From assembly GCA_041907025.1 (NCBI GenBank), contig JAYRIB010000012.1, forward strand, positions 1 through 24,323: DNA of 24,323 nucleotides, read 5' to 3'. Positions 7,499 through 15,133 of the stretch are shown one piece after another. The translations under genes were made by a program, and so were the position numbers. This DNA comes from CAYPSN01 sp041907025 (GTDB lineage Bacteria > Patescibacteriota > Saccharimonadia > CAILAD01 > JADZBC01). The notes below the pieces were generated by a model. The model was not told the origin of the DNA, searched no databases, and worked only from the letters and a program-made list of their open reading frames with translations. Numbering within the stretch: the stretch's first letter is position 1; each line of letters begins with the position of its first letter.

Positions 7499-9241
7499 TT
7501 ACTCCTCGTTTAGTAGTGCTTGATAATCTGCCAAGAGGCTTTTAACGTCCTCTCGGTCTCCAGCGGCTTCAGCCTCGGCAATATGCTTTGCTAACCGTCG
7601 CTTATTCAATTCTCGATTTAGTTTTTGCAATCTATGCACTTGGGTGTAGGCTTCGAGCCCAATGTCGTGCTCCGTTAAACCGGAGTATTCTTCTTCACCC
7701 TTTAACGCAAGAATTTTAACATCATTCTCCCTTTCGCGCAAGTGTTTAGCAAGGCTTTCAAGCTTGGATTTAGGGTGCTTTTGCAAGACTTCGAAGAACG
7801 GGCGGCTCTCCTCGCTAACCTGATCGAGCACAACATCCCCTACAGCAATTCGCGCTGCTGGATAAGCGAACATCAACTTCAGTAGGTTCTGTTCGGTCTT
7901 CTCTTGCTTTGATATGGCACGAACCTCTGGTCGCGGGGCTTGCTCCGCAGCTTTGCGTGGCACGGGAACTACCTCCTCGGCACTATCAAGCTTGCGCCGC
8001 ACCGAGTCCTCGCTCACGCCGAGCTCCTCACTCAATCGTTTAATGTAGTGGTCTTGCTCCACAGTATCTTCGAGTTTGCGGATTGTAGCGCTCAAAAAGC
8101 TACTCATTTGCTTCTTTGCGCTAGCTGATGAGGTGCCAAAGGTTTGCTTGGCGTAATCGAACAAGTAATCGACAGCATAGCGTGCCTCCTGCACTGCATT
8201 AGTCCAGAGCGTCTTGTCCTTATGAATTAACTCATCTGGATCCTTGGCGTCATTAAAGGTAACTACCTCAAGCTTAATCTCAATGCCCTGCGCAAGCTCA
8301 ATCGCTCGCTGGGCGGCCTTAACCCCCGCCACGTCTTGGTCAAAGCAAATCTTGATGTTCTTGGTTAGGCGAGACAGCACCTTGAGCTGCTCGCTGGTGA
8401 GCGCCGTGCCGCTACAGGCCACTACTTGTTCAAAACCTGCGTCATGCAGCGCCACCACGTCCATATTACCTTCTACAATCACCACTTCGTCCGATGAGCG
8501 AATCGCCTCTTTGGCCTGCATAAGGCCGTAAATAGCTGTGCTTTTGTTATATATCGGAGTTTGGGGCGTGTTAATGTATTTAGCGCCGCCGTCATCACCT
8601 GGCAGTACCCGACCACTAAAGCCTACGGGGCGGCCTTGCGAGTCAAAGATCGGGAAGAGAACCCGTGCCCGAAACAGATCATAAGCACTACTCTTACCTT
8701 GCTTCTGAGCCGCCACACCGGCTTGCACCATCTGTTCGTACGAGTAGCCTTTTTTACGCAAAAAGCCCGTCAGCGCATCCCAGCTCTGTGGCGCATAACC
8801 AAGTTGAAAATCCTTAATTGCCTGAGCACTGAGTCCTCGGTCATTGCGCAAATAGCTTAGCGCGTCTTTGTTGCGCGAGAGTGACAAGTGGTAGTATTTG
8901 ACTGCCAGCTCCATAATCTCATACAGTGGCGCCTTGGCCGGACCACGCTGACCACCGCCGCGCGGTTTGAGCGTAACCCCCGCTCGCTTAGCCAAAATCT
9001 CAAGAGCCTCTGGAAAGCTCACCCCCTCCATGCGCATCACAAAGGTAAAGATGTCCCCGCCTTCGTCTGTCGAGAAGTCATGCCATATACCCTTGTCGGG
9101 GCTCACCATGAAGCTCGGTGTCTTCTCATCATGAAACGGCGACAGCGCCTTTAAGTTGCGTCCAGCTGGCTTAAGCTGGATGTACCCGCCGATGACGTCG
9201 ACAATATCCAGCTTTTGCTTAATTTCTGCTACCTCATCCAT
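7499..9241 (-). CDS. dnaG: DNA primase without a complete zinc site
   Basis: Replicative primase of 580 aa that makes RNA primers at the fork. The N-terminal CHC2-type domain (about 1-90) is recognisable by SPFHDEKTPSF and GGDIFTF, but three of four zinc ligands are replaced: S34, D55 and T58 stand where Cys is expected, and only H37 remains. The TOPRIM catalytic core follows (VVIVEGNMDVV; the DQD of ICFDQDVAG). The C-terminal helicase-interaction region is divergent. I start at ATG 9241, not at the longer ORF start 9313, because the homologous N-terminus begins MDEVAEIKQK and TATAAT lies exactly six bases upstream, predicting a leaderless mRNA. rpoD follows in the same operon. Confidence 0.96.
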   Translation of the reverse strand: MDEVAEIKQKLDIVDVIGGYIQLKPAGRNLKALSPFHDEKTPSFMVSPDKGIWHDFSTDEGGDIFTFVMRMEGVSFPEALEILAKRAGVTLKPRGGGQRGPAKAPLYEIMELAVKYYHLSLSRNKDALSYLRNDRGLSAQAIKDFQLGYAPQSWDALTGFLRKKGYSYEQMVQAGVAAQKQGKSSAYDLFRARVLFPIFDSQGRPVGFSGRVLPGDDGGAKYINTPQTPIYNKSTAIYGLMQAKEAIRSSDEVVIVEGNMDVVALHDAGFEQVVACSGTALTSEQLKVLSRLTKNIKICFDQDVAGVKAAQRAIELAQGIEIKLEVVTFNDAKDPDELIHKDKTLWTNAVQEARYAVDYLFDYAKQTFGTSSASAKKQMSSFLSATIRKLEDTVEQDHYIKRLSEELGVSEDSVRRKLDSAEEVVPVPRKAAEQAPRPEVRAISKQEKTEQNLLKLMFAYPAARIAVGDVVLDQVSEESRPFFEVLQKHPKSKLESLAKHLRERENDVKILALKGEEEYSGLTEHDIGLEAYTQVHRLQKLNRELNKRRLAKHIAEAEAAGDREDVKSLLADYQALLNEE

Positions 9242-9247
9242 ATTCAC

Positions 9248-9253
9248 ATTATA
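9248..9253 (-). promoter_or_regulatory. -10 box of dnaG-rpoD (leaderless)
   Basis: TATAAT six bases before ATG 9241. The sequence 17 bp upstream (TTATAA) is a poor -35. Confidence 0.7.
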
Positions 9254-9301
9254 CGCTGTAGGATACCTGATTATAAGAACAACGTATGAATAAAAGACTG
9301 A

Positions 9302-9337
9302 GGGCCCGGACAAAGCAACGCTGCTTCGTCCGGGCCC
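9302..9337 (-). terminator. Terminator hairpin of the 9364 gene
   Basis: A 16-bp stem (9302-9317 with 9322-9337) with a 4-nt loop. The single mismatch on the plus strand becomes a G-U pair when read on the minus strand, fitting minus-strand transcription. A TCAGTCTTTTATT tract follows. It insulates the dnaG promoter from the gene upstream. Confidence 0.8.
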
Positions 9338-9363
9338 GACCTCGTGTGCACGTGCCTGATTCG

Positions 9364-9705
9364 TCAGGCGTGCATGAGCACCTGACCGCGGTACGGACGT
9401 ACCTGCTGACGGTTCTCTCTGCGATGTGATCGTCTGCGCTGTGTGTTCATCTTCTTGCGCCTCTTCTGTCGGCCAGCTACATCGACGGCGCTGTAGAAGG
9501 CATTGTCGGGAATCGATTTGTCCAAAAGTGAGCTCAGAGGCTTACCAGAGCTGTCATCGGCCGCCACGCGGATTGCGAGTGGCAACAGGCAGTATGCAGC
9601 CCCCCTCACAACGTCCTGGTTCCTGCATCCAGTCCTTTCTTTGACCAACTTCTTCAAGATGGGCATACAGGCATTCTTAGGTGTTACCTTGGCTTCTCTA
9701 CTCAA
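9364..9705 (-). CDS. Small basic protein of unknown function, 113 aa
   Basis: Not recognised. The N-terminal part (about 1-75) looks like a small helical domain with three Cys (NACMPILKK, TGCRNQDV, AAYCLLPLAI). The C-terminal 40 residues are very basic (RQKRRKKMNTQRRRSHRR), as in RNA- or DNA-binding tails. It starts at TTG 9705 with AGGGA 5 nt upstream. A competing 8-codon TTG frame (9724-9698) with its own GGAG overlaps the start and could couple translation. The gene is a stand-alone unit: a 17-spaced promoter at 9756-9784, a 44-nt leader and a strong terminator at 9302-9337. Confidence 0.6.
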   Translation of the reverse strand: MSREAKVTPKNACMPILKKLVKERTGCRNQDVVRGAAYCLLPLAIRVAADDSSGKPLSSLLDKSIPDNAFYSAVDVAGRQKRRKKMNTQRRRSHRRENRQQVRPYRGQVLMHA

Positions 9706-9755
9706 GGCTGTCCCTAACTGTCAAGTCACTCCGCCATTCGGGGTGAGGTACCGAA

Positions 9756-9784
9756 ATTCTACACCTGTGAGTCTATAAAATCAA
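9756..9784 (-). promoter_or_regulatory. Sigma70-type promoter of the 9364 gene
   Basis: Minus strand TTGATT (9784-9779), a 17-bp spacer and TAGAAT (9761-9756). Predicted +1 is about 9749. The -35 overlaps the stop codon of the hydrolase gene. Confidence 0.6.
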
Positions 9785-10341
9785 GCTGTGATAAGCTTCA
9801 GTACGCTTGGTAGCGTGTCGCAGCCATGCAAGCCAGCAAAGTGGCCCTTACCGGAATCTAGTACGTTCTCAGCGTCTAAGCTCTCGCCTAGCTCCTTCGA
9901 CCAAGCGGCCGGTATAATTTCGTCATTGTCAGAATACACACTGTATATCTGATCCACACTCGCCTTAACCTTGCCCAGATCGACGTCTGGTAGTGCGCGC
10001 TTTCCTTGCTCTGTACGCTCATTGCCAGCGAAGCCCGCTACCAATACCAACTTGCCAAGCCGACCATCCTTAGAATACGCGCTGAGGTATCTCAGTAGTA
10101 CATAGGTACCCAGGCTATGGCCCACCAGGGCTGTGTGCTGATCAACCGTGTCCACGGCCACAGAAAGCGCATCCAGCCAGGCATCAACGTTCGGCTGCTT
10201 GGGGTCTGGCATGGCCGGTGCGATTACCTCCATGCCCAAAGCCCGCAACTGACCTGTCAGCCACCCCATCCAACCCTTTGTAGGGTCGTCTGCCCAGCCG
10301 TGCACAATAACAACACGAGTAATGTTTTGCATCTCTTTCAT
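9781..10341 (-). CDS. RBBP9/YdeN-like alpha/beta hydrolase
   Basis: A 186-aa single-domain serine hydrolase. VVIVHGW at the N-terminus forms the oxyanion-side strand, GHSLG holds the nucleophile Ser, SDNDEIIP the Asp, and GKGHFAG the His, giving a complete catalytic triad. Length and the VDAWLDAL region fit the RBBP9/YdeN family, whose physiological substrates are largely unknown. No signal peptide, so cytoplasmic. The ATG at 10341 has no Shine-Dalgarno site. TAAAAT at 10351-10356 predicts a leader of about 3 nt. An alternative ATG three codons in is possible. It follows the proline-rich gene pair on the same strand. Confidence 0.88.
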   Translation of the reverse strand: MKEMQNITRVVIVHGWADDPTKGWMGWLTGQLRALGMEVIAPAMPDPKQPNVDAWLDALSVAVDTVDQHTALVGHSLGTYVLLRYLSAYSKDGRLGKLVLVAGFAGNERTEQGKRALPDVDLGKVKASVDQIYSVYSDNDEIIPAAWSKELGESLDAENVLDSGKGHFAGLHGCDTLPSVLKLITA

Positions 10342-10350
10342 TGAATAACT

Positions 10351-10356
10351 ATTTTA
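10351..10356 (-). promoter_or_regulatory. -10 box of the 9781 hydrolase gene
   Basis: TAAAAT on the minus strand, 9 nt before the ATG. Predicted leader of about 3 nt. Confidence 0.4.
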
Positions 10357-10367
10357 CTCGATAAAAC

Positions 10368-12062
10368 TTATTTGCGCCAGGTCCAGGTAGCTTCTAAGGT
10401 GGCGACGGCAGCCTGAGAGTAGCTATCGTTGCTCGACATACTGATGCCAAAGCTCGTGATTACGTCTTCGCCCTGCTTGTACGCACCGTCTTCTGGCAAC
10501 ACTACAATCAGCGTCTTACTGAGTGGTGCTGCCTGTGTACCAGCGTTATAGACAATCTCCTTGGCATCGTTCCCACCCAGAACAATATCGCGCTCAGCCG
10601 TCTGATTACTCGCAGTTACTCCTGTAGTCTTTTTAGCAGCTTTTACTGCCTCATCAAGGTTCTCGTACTTCTCTATGAATGGCACAATAGCAACGTTACC
10701 CACCCCCTGCTCCCCAAATGAAGCATCTATCCTACAGCTCGTATCGGTCGTAGACACGGTATTATCAACTGGCAGGCCAAACTCATAACACTGCTTAGCA
10801 ATAGCAACGTAGCCGTCTGGGACCGTTATGGTAGCCTCGATGGTCTTATTCTGGTTGTTACTCAGCGTGTCGACGGACAGCTCAGTCACCGGTTTTTTGC
10901 CTAGAACCAGGGCTAGGACAATAATTCCGAACACAAGGACTGCGGCACCAATACCCACAGAAAACAAGATGCCTTTACCGCTAGATTCACTCGAGCTCAT
11001 ACTGCCCTCTGACATCAGCATTGGGTCGGCATACGGATCAAGCGGATCAAGTGCAGCCTGACTAGAATCGTCAAGCATCGACTGCAAGGGAGGATTGTCA
11101 GTTGGCTGCATTTGCGGCAGCTGGTCAATGGGAAGCCCGGTCACGAGATCAATCCGAGGCGGTGCCCCGGGATCAACGGCAGCAGCTGAGGTGTAGTCTA
11201 GGCTGCTTGGAGCAGCAATAGGGTCTGGGCCGACCTCAGCTGGGGCTGGCTCTGGGATGGTGGGAGCAATAGGATCTGGTTCTGGCACAGCTGGCTGAAG
11301 CACAGGCGATCCATCCAGCTCCAATGGGTTGGTTGGCATCGGTAGTGGCGCTGGTGCAACTGGAGATGAGCTAGGTATGGAGCCTGTAGCGACCTCTAGC
11401 GACGGATCGTAGGCTTGAGCAGCAGCGGGGGCTGGGCTAACCGCGGGAGCGGGCTGGGCCAGACTAGTAGGGTCTGCTTGTGGCGGAGGAGGGACCGAAG
11501 GCAATGGGGCTGTTGCCGCAGCCAGTGATGGTAGCTCAGCGGCGGGAGCTACGGGTGTTATCGGACTGCCCACGGTAGGCATGCCAACAGGCTGGCTGCC
11601 GACCAGCGGGATGTCAGATTCTGCAGGGGTAGCCTGCCTTAACGCTGGGTCGATAAAACCGATCATTGGATCTGGCTCATCGGATTGCAAATGAGCGTCT
11701 AGGGGGTCTGGCACCTCTCCAGACGAAGCGACCGCGAGGGGCGGAATGAGTGGTTCTTCGCTAGCCGGGAGGGGCGTAGAGCCTGGATTGACTGAAGTCA
11801 CAACTGGCTGAGCTGGCGGCGGCATAACTGGTGGCACGGGAGCAGCAGGCGCGGGGGCTGCTGGGGCTGGCTGTTGTGGGACCTTGAGCTGCTCATACAG
11901 AGCATCCTGTAGAGCCGAGGAAGCGGCAGGAGCAGCAGGCGGTATGGCAGGAGCCATAGATGGTGCGTATGATGGCGGAATTTGGGCACTCAAATCAACT
12001 CCCCCTGGAGGGGGCGGTGTGACAGCAGAGTTAGGTGGTATTTGTGGGTCTTGTGGGGGCAT
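10368..12062 (-). CDS. Proline-rich single-pass membrane protein, paralogue A
   Basis: A 564-aa protein. Residues 1 to about 355 are low-complexity Pro/Ala/Val-rich, followed by one membrane helix (about 364-388) and a C-terminal domain of about 175 aa. With no signal peptide, the likely topology is Pro-rich part inside and C-domain outside. The C-domain contains two Cys (C425, C443; CYEFGLP ... DTSCRIDASFG), probably a disulfide, and ends WTWRK. The same pattern occurs in the next gene (12137-13372), so the two are tandem paralogues. No database family recognised. The start MPPQDPQ matches the paralogue's MPPINPQ. The minus strand carries TGC-TATACT (12086-12091), giving a leader of about 17 nt without a clear Shine-Dalgarno site. 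Confidence 0.85.
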   Translation of the reverse strand: MPPQDPQIPPNSAVTPPPPGGVDLSAQIPPSYAPSMAPAIPPAAPAASSALQDALYEQLKVPQQPAPAAPAPAAPVPPVMPPPAQPVVTSVNPGSTPLPASEEPLIPPLAVASSGEVPDPLDAHLQSDEPDPMIGFIDPALRQATPAESDIPLVGSQPVGMPTVGSPITPVAPAAELPSLAAATAPLPSVPPPPQADPTSLAQPAPAVSPAPAAAQAYDPSLEVATGSIPSSSPVAPAPLPMPTNPLELDGSPVLQPAVPEPDPIAPTIPEPAPAEVGPDPIAAPSSLDYTSAAAVDPGAPPRIDLVTGLPIDQLPQMQPTDNPPLQSMLDDSSQAALDPLDPYADPMLMSEGSMSSSESSGKGILFSVGIGAAVLVFGIIVLALVLGKKPVTELSVDTLSNNQNKTIEATITVPDGYVAIAKQCYEFGLPVDNTVSTTDTSCRIDASFGEQGVGNVAIVPFIEKYENLDEAVKAAKKTTGVTASNQTAERDIVLGGNDAKEIVYNAGTQAAPLSKTLIVVLPEDGAYKQGEDVITSFGISMSSNDSYSQAAVATLEATWTWRK

Positions 12063-12085
12063 GAGTAACCAAGTATTTACCTACA

Positions 12086-12091
12086 AGTATA
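12086..12091 (-). promoter_or_regulatory. Extended -10 of proline-rich gene A
   Basis: TATACT preceded by TGC on the minus strand, 23 nt before the ATG. It lies in the 74-bp gap between the two paralogues. Confidence 0.5.
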
Positions 12092-12136
12092 GCAATGTTA
12101 CCCCTCCAGCACAAAGTACTTGTGCTCGCTGGGGTC

Positions 12137-13372
12137 CTACTTCCAGGTCCAGGTCTTCTCGAGCTCAGCTACAGCTGCCAGATCTTTTGCCGAAGTGGCT
12201 GGCATGTTGATCTCGAACCCAGAGATGCTAGCGGTACCAAGTTTATAATTCCGGCCCACTGCTCCCACAATAATCTTCACCGCCTTTTTGCCACTCGTGG
12301 TTGTGTAGGTCGTTTCGTAGGCGTCAGCACCACCCAACTTGATCTTCTTATCAACCGGAGCGTTAAGCTTGTAGGTCTGCTTGGCAATTGCCAGAGCAGA
12401 CTCGAGCGAGCTAAAGGTAGCTGTGCTGGGCAAAATAAGGAGTTTGCTAGTGGAAGGATTGCCAAACACGGCATCAATTTTGCACGATGTGTCTTTTGAG
12501 CCAGTATTCGGGGTCGGTAGCGAGAAGCTATAGCAGGGGCGGGTAATGGTGCCATACGTTAGTGCAGCCGAGGAGCCACCAGTGGTCGTGGATGCTGCCC
12601 CACCAGCACCTTCGGTACCGCCCTCGCCAGTAACGGCGTCAGGGTCAAAGTTGGTGGCGTTGCCAGCACCCGTGTCTGCACCCTGCTTAAGCTCTGGTGT
12701 GTCAGCCTTTTTGACACCTGGCATACCGAGCATTGCCCAGGCGCCGCCAGCAATGGCAAGGCTTGCGAGCACCACGCCGACAATGATGAATACCTTCTTC
12801 TTAGAATGCGGCTTGGCATCTGGCTTGGGAGTCTCAGGAACTGGCGTGGCAGCATCGTGATCAAGGGGCAAGCCTAAGGAAGGATCAACTGGACTCATCG
12901 TACTCCCTGGCATTGCTGGAACAGCGCCTACTGGCGATCCAACACTTGGGTCTACCGGCACTGGGCCCGAGTCTACAACGGCTGGTTCCGGCATTGTGGG
13001 CTGCATGGTCACAACTGGTTCTGGTATTACTGGTGGGACGGCTGGTTGCGCAGGCGGCGGCGGCGGCATAATTGGTTCTGCTACTGGCGCCTGCGGCGGC
13101 ACGGGGGCTGGCTCAGGCATCGGAGCTGACTGTGCCATTGGTGGAGGATCCATAACTGGCGGCGATGGAGCTACGGGTGGTGGTGGCGCAGGCATTGGCT
13201 CAAATGAAGCTGGCTGAACTGGCATAGGCGCAGGCGGAACCGACTGCTCCACTGGAGCTGGCGCGGGCACAACGGGTGGCACAGGTGGTACCGGTTGCGG
13301 GCCAGCTGGTGGCGGCGTTTGCGGTGGTACCCCAGGGTTGTTTTGAGGCGCTTGTGGGTTGATCGGCGGCAT
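12137..13372 (-). CDS. Proline-rich single-pass membrane protein, paralogue B
   Basis: A 411-aa protein with a Pro/Val/Met-rich N-terminal part (1 to about 180), a Lys-rich stop (HSKKK), one membrane helix (about 193-216), a Gly/Thr-rich linker and a C-terminal domain of about 150 aa. This shares with paralogue A the pattern CYSFSLP ... DTSCKIDAVFG, LGGADAYE, and the end TWTWK. Function unknown; the shared domain probably sits outside the membrane. I start at ATG 13372, not at the longer frame start (13447), because the N-terminus then matches paralogue A and because TGC-TATAGT lies exactly six bases upstream (leaderless). It is divergent from the MurE-like gene. Confidence 0.85.
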   Translation of the reverse strand: MPPINPQAPQNNPGVPPQTPPPAGPQPVPPVPPVVPAPAPVEQSVPPAPMPVQPASFEPMPAPPPPVAPSPPVMDPPPMAQSAPMPEPAPVPPQAPVAEPIMPPPPPAQPAVPPVIPEPVVTMQPTMPEPAVVDSGPVPVDPSVGSPVGAVPAMPGSTMSPVDPSLGLPLDHDAATPVPETPKPDAKPHSKKKVFIIVGVVLASLAIAGGAWAMLGMPGVKKADTPELKQGADTGAGNATNFDPDAVTGEGGTEGAGGAASTTTGGSSAALTYGTITRPCYSFSLPTPNTGSKDTSCKIDAVFGNPSTSKLLILPSTATFSSLESALAIAKQTYKLNAPVDKKIKLGGADAYETTYTTTSGKKAVKIIVGAVGRNYKLGTASISGFEINMPATSAKDLAAVAELEKTWTWK

Positions 13373-13378
13373 ACAGCT

Positions 13379-13384
13379 ACTATA
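13379..13384 (-). promoter_or_regulatory. -10 box of proline-rich gene B (leaderless, extended -10)
   Basis: TATAGT preceded by TGC on the minus strand, six bases before ATG 13372. Confidence 0.6.
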
Positions 13385-13455
13385 GCAATATTCCCTCTCA
13401 AGCACAAAAGCTTTTATGCTTCTACGCTGCGGCAGTTCGAGTAGCACGAATCATG

Positions 13456-13461
13456 TATAAT
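13456..13461 (+). promoter_or_regulatory. -10 box of the MurE-like gene (leaderless)
   Basis: TATAAT, six bases before ATG 13468. An in-frame ATG at 13453 overlaps this box and would therefore not be transcribed. Confidence 0.7.
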
Positions 13462-13467
13462 GACTCT

Positions 13468-14784
13468 ATGATCAAGCAAATCAAAACTGCGCTCCGTCCG
13501 CTCATCCCCCGCGAGGCACTCAACAAATACCACTACCCGGAAGCCCGCGCGGCTCAGCTTAAGTTCCGCAATCCATCTGCCAATATGGTTGTTATTGGGG
13601 TTGTTGGATCTAAGGGTAAAACCACGACCGCCAACATGATCTGGGCGGCTCTGAGCGCCGATGGCAGCAAGGTTGGTCAAATCGGCACCGCCAACATTCG
13701 GATTGGTAGTAAAGAAGAGCTCAATCGGCACCACATGACCATGCCGGGGGCATTCATACTACAAGGCTACTTACGCCGCATGGCTGACGGCGGCTGTACC
13801 CATGTGGTGCTCGAGGTACCAAGTGAAGGCCAAACCCAATATCGACACGTTGGCATCAACTTCGACGTGCTCGTCTTTACTAATGTTACGCGCGAGATTA
13901 TGGCCGCCCACCGCGGCAGCATGGAAGTCCTCCACCAGCACAACAAGCGTGTGTTTACTCAAATGGCCAAGTCAAAGCACAAAATCATTGCCGGCAAGCG
14001 TATTCCGAAGATGATTATTGCCAACGCCGACGCCCAGGACACCCCAGCCTACTCTGGTTTTAAGGCCGACCAAAAGATTAGCTATAGCGTGCAGTCCAAT
14101 AGTGACTACAAGGCCATCGACATTAAACCGACTAATAAAGGCATCGATTTCAAGGTCAACGCCCACCCCTACCACCTCAGTATTCTTGGCACCATCAACG
14201 TTATTAATGCTGCTGGCGCCATTGCGACCGCTTTTGCGCTCGGCAAGGACGGTGACACCATCGCCAAGGGGCTCAGCGAGCTCAGTGTGATTCCAGGCCG
14301 CATGGAAGTCATCAACGAGGGCCAAGATTTTACCGTGATTGTCGACTACGCTCACGAACAAGTTAGTATGCAGGCACTAATGGACGGCGCGACAGCCATG
14401 AAGCCAAAGGGATCAAAGATTATCACCCTACTCGGCGCCGAGGGTGGCGGTCGTGATGTAGAAAAACGCCCGGCTATGGGAGCGATTGCAGCCAAAGGCT
14501 CGGACTACGTCATCATTTGCAACGTCGACCCATATAACGATCGACCCATGCAGATTATTGAGGACATTGCCAAAGGCGCCCAAGAAGCTGGCGCTAAGTT
14601 GGGCAAAGATATGTATTGTATCGAAGACCGCCGCGAGGCAATTGCCAAAGCACTTAGCCTAGCCAAAAAGGGCGACGTTGTACTTATTACAGGTAAAGGT
14701 TCCGAGCAATCGATGGTTTTAGGGGGCAAAAATATTCCGTGGGACGACCGCAAAGTAGTGCGCGAAGAGCTTAAGAAGCCCTAG
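13468..14784 (+). CDS. murE: MurE-like Mur ligase (UDP-MurNAc peptide ligase family)
   Basis: A 438-aa cytoplasmic ATP-dependent ligase of the Mur family, expected to add the third residue of the peptidoglycan stem peptide. The ATP loop is GSKGKTTT (K51) instead of the usual GTNGKTT. The central domain shows VLEVPSEGQTQYR and VFTNVTREIMAAHRG, matching MurE EVSSH and TNLTRDHLDYHG. DYAHEQ and GKGSEQ-DDRKVVREEL mark the C-terminal domain. The N-terminal UDP-binding domain is reduced (the P-loop begins near residue 44, against about 110 in typical MurE), and the amino-acid motif reads DPYNDRP rather than DNPR, arguing against diaminopimelate. A related CapB/MurT-like role is possible. The start is chosen at 13468, six bases after TATAAT. 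Confidence 0.8.
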   Translation: MIKQIKTALRPLIPREALNKYHYPEARAAQLKFRNPSANMVVIGVVGSKGKTTTANMIWAALSADGSKVGQIGTANIRIGSKEELNRHHMTMPGAFILQGYLRRMADGGCTHVVLEVPSEGQTQYRHVGINFDVLVFTNVTREIMAAHRGSMEVLHQHNKRVFTQMAKSKHKIIAGKRIPKMIIANADAQDTPAYSGFKADQKISYSVQSNSDYKAIDIKPTNKGIDFKVNAHPYHLSILGTINVINAAGAIATAFALGKDGDTIAKGLSELSVIPGRMEVINEGQDFTVIVDYAHEQVSMQALMDGATAMKPKGSKIITLLGAEGGGRDVEKRPAMGAIAAKGSDYVIICNVDPYNDRPMQIIEDIAKGAQEAGAKLGKDMYCIEDRREAIAKALSLAKKGDVVLITGKGSEQSMVLGGKNIPWDDRKVVREELKKP

Positions 14785-14799
14785 TCCTACTTCTCAAAC

Positions 14800-14828
14800 T
14801 TGATATCAGGATCTCTTTGCCCTACAAT
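14800..14828 (+). promoter_or_regulatory. Sigma70-type promoter of the 14868 gene
   Basis: TTGATA (14800-14805), a 17-bp spacer and TACAAT (14823-14828). Predicted +1 is about 14835, giving a 33-nt leader. Confidence 0.65.
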
Positions 14829-14867
14829 TCAATCGTCTCTGAACCCAATCTACCCGAAAGCTGACAC

Positions 14868-15074
14868 ATGCAAAGCAACCTACTCGGAGGAATTGGCTGG
14901 GGCATCCTGGCAACAATCATCTCAGGAGTGCTCGTTATTGTAAGATCCAGCTCGACTGGCAAGGTCAAAGACCGTGATCCGGTGTTCATCGTGTTTCTTA
15001 CCTCGCTAGTCGTCACCGTCGCATCTCTAGCGACAACTGTCCTCGTGAGCCTTTCAGGGGCTTTCATGCCATGA
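14868..15074 (+). CDS. Small two-helix membrane protein, 68 aa
   Basis: Not recognised. The 68-aa protein has two hydrophobic segments (about residues 5-26 and 41-65) separated by a short charged loop (RSSSTGKVKDRD), so it is probably a membrane hairpin. No clear Shine-Dalgarno site precedes the ATG. It has its own 17-spaced promoter and a hairpin at 15087-15124. Its size and layout resemble the 81-aa protein at 2029, though I see no sequence similarity. Confidence 0.55.
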   Translation: MQSNLLGGIGWGILATIISGVLVIVRSSSTGKVKDRDPVFIVFLTSLVVTVASLATTVLVSLSGAFMP

Positions 15075-15086
15075 CCGCCTTTCTTG

Positions 15087-15133
15087 AGTACGAATCGTAC
15101 CCGAGAGGGGCGATTCGTCGTACTAGGCCTTTT
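15087..15133 (+). terminator. Terminator hairpin of the 14868 gene, overlapping the trhO end
   Basis: AGTACGAATCG (15087-15097) pairs with CGATTCGTCGTACT (15111-15124) with a 3-nt bulge, capped by CCC-GAGA-GGG. TTTT follows at 15130-15133. The right arm runs into the trhO stop codon, so convergent transcripts may share it. Confidence 0.6.

Noticed and set aside
9242..9313. 24-residue N-terminal extension of DnaG
   Set aside because: Family similarity starts at MDEVAEIK, and the -10 box at 9248-9253 lies inside the extension.
12996..13217. Gly-rich plus-strand frame and apparent GGN/CCN DNA repeats
   Set aside because: Mirror image of the Pro-rich coding region of paralogue B. Codon-level low complexity, not a CRISPR or satellite repeat.
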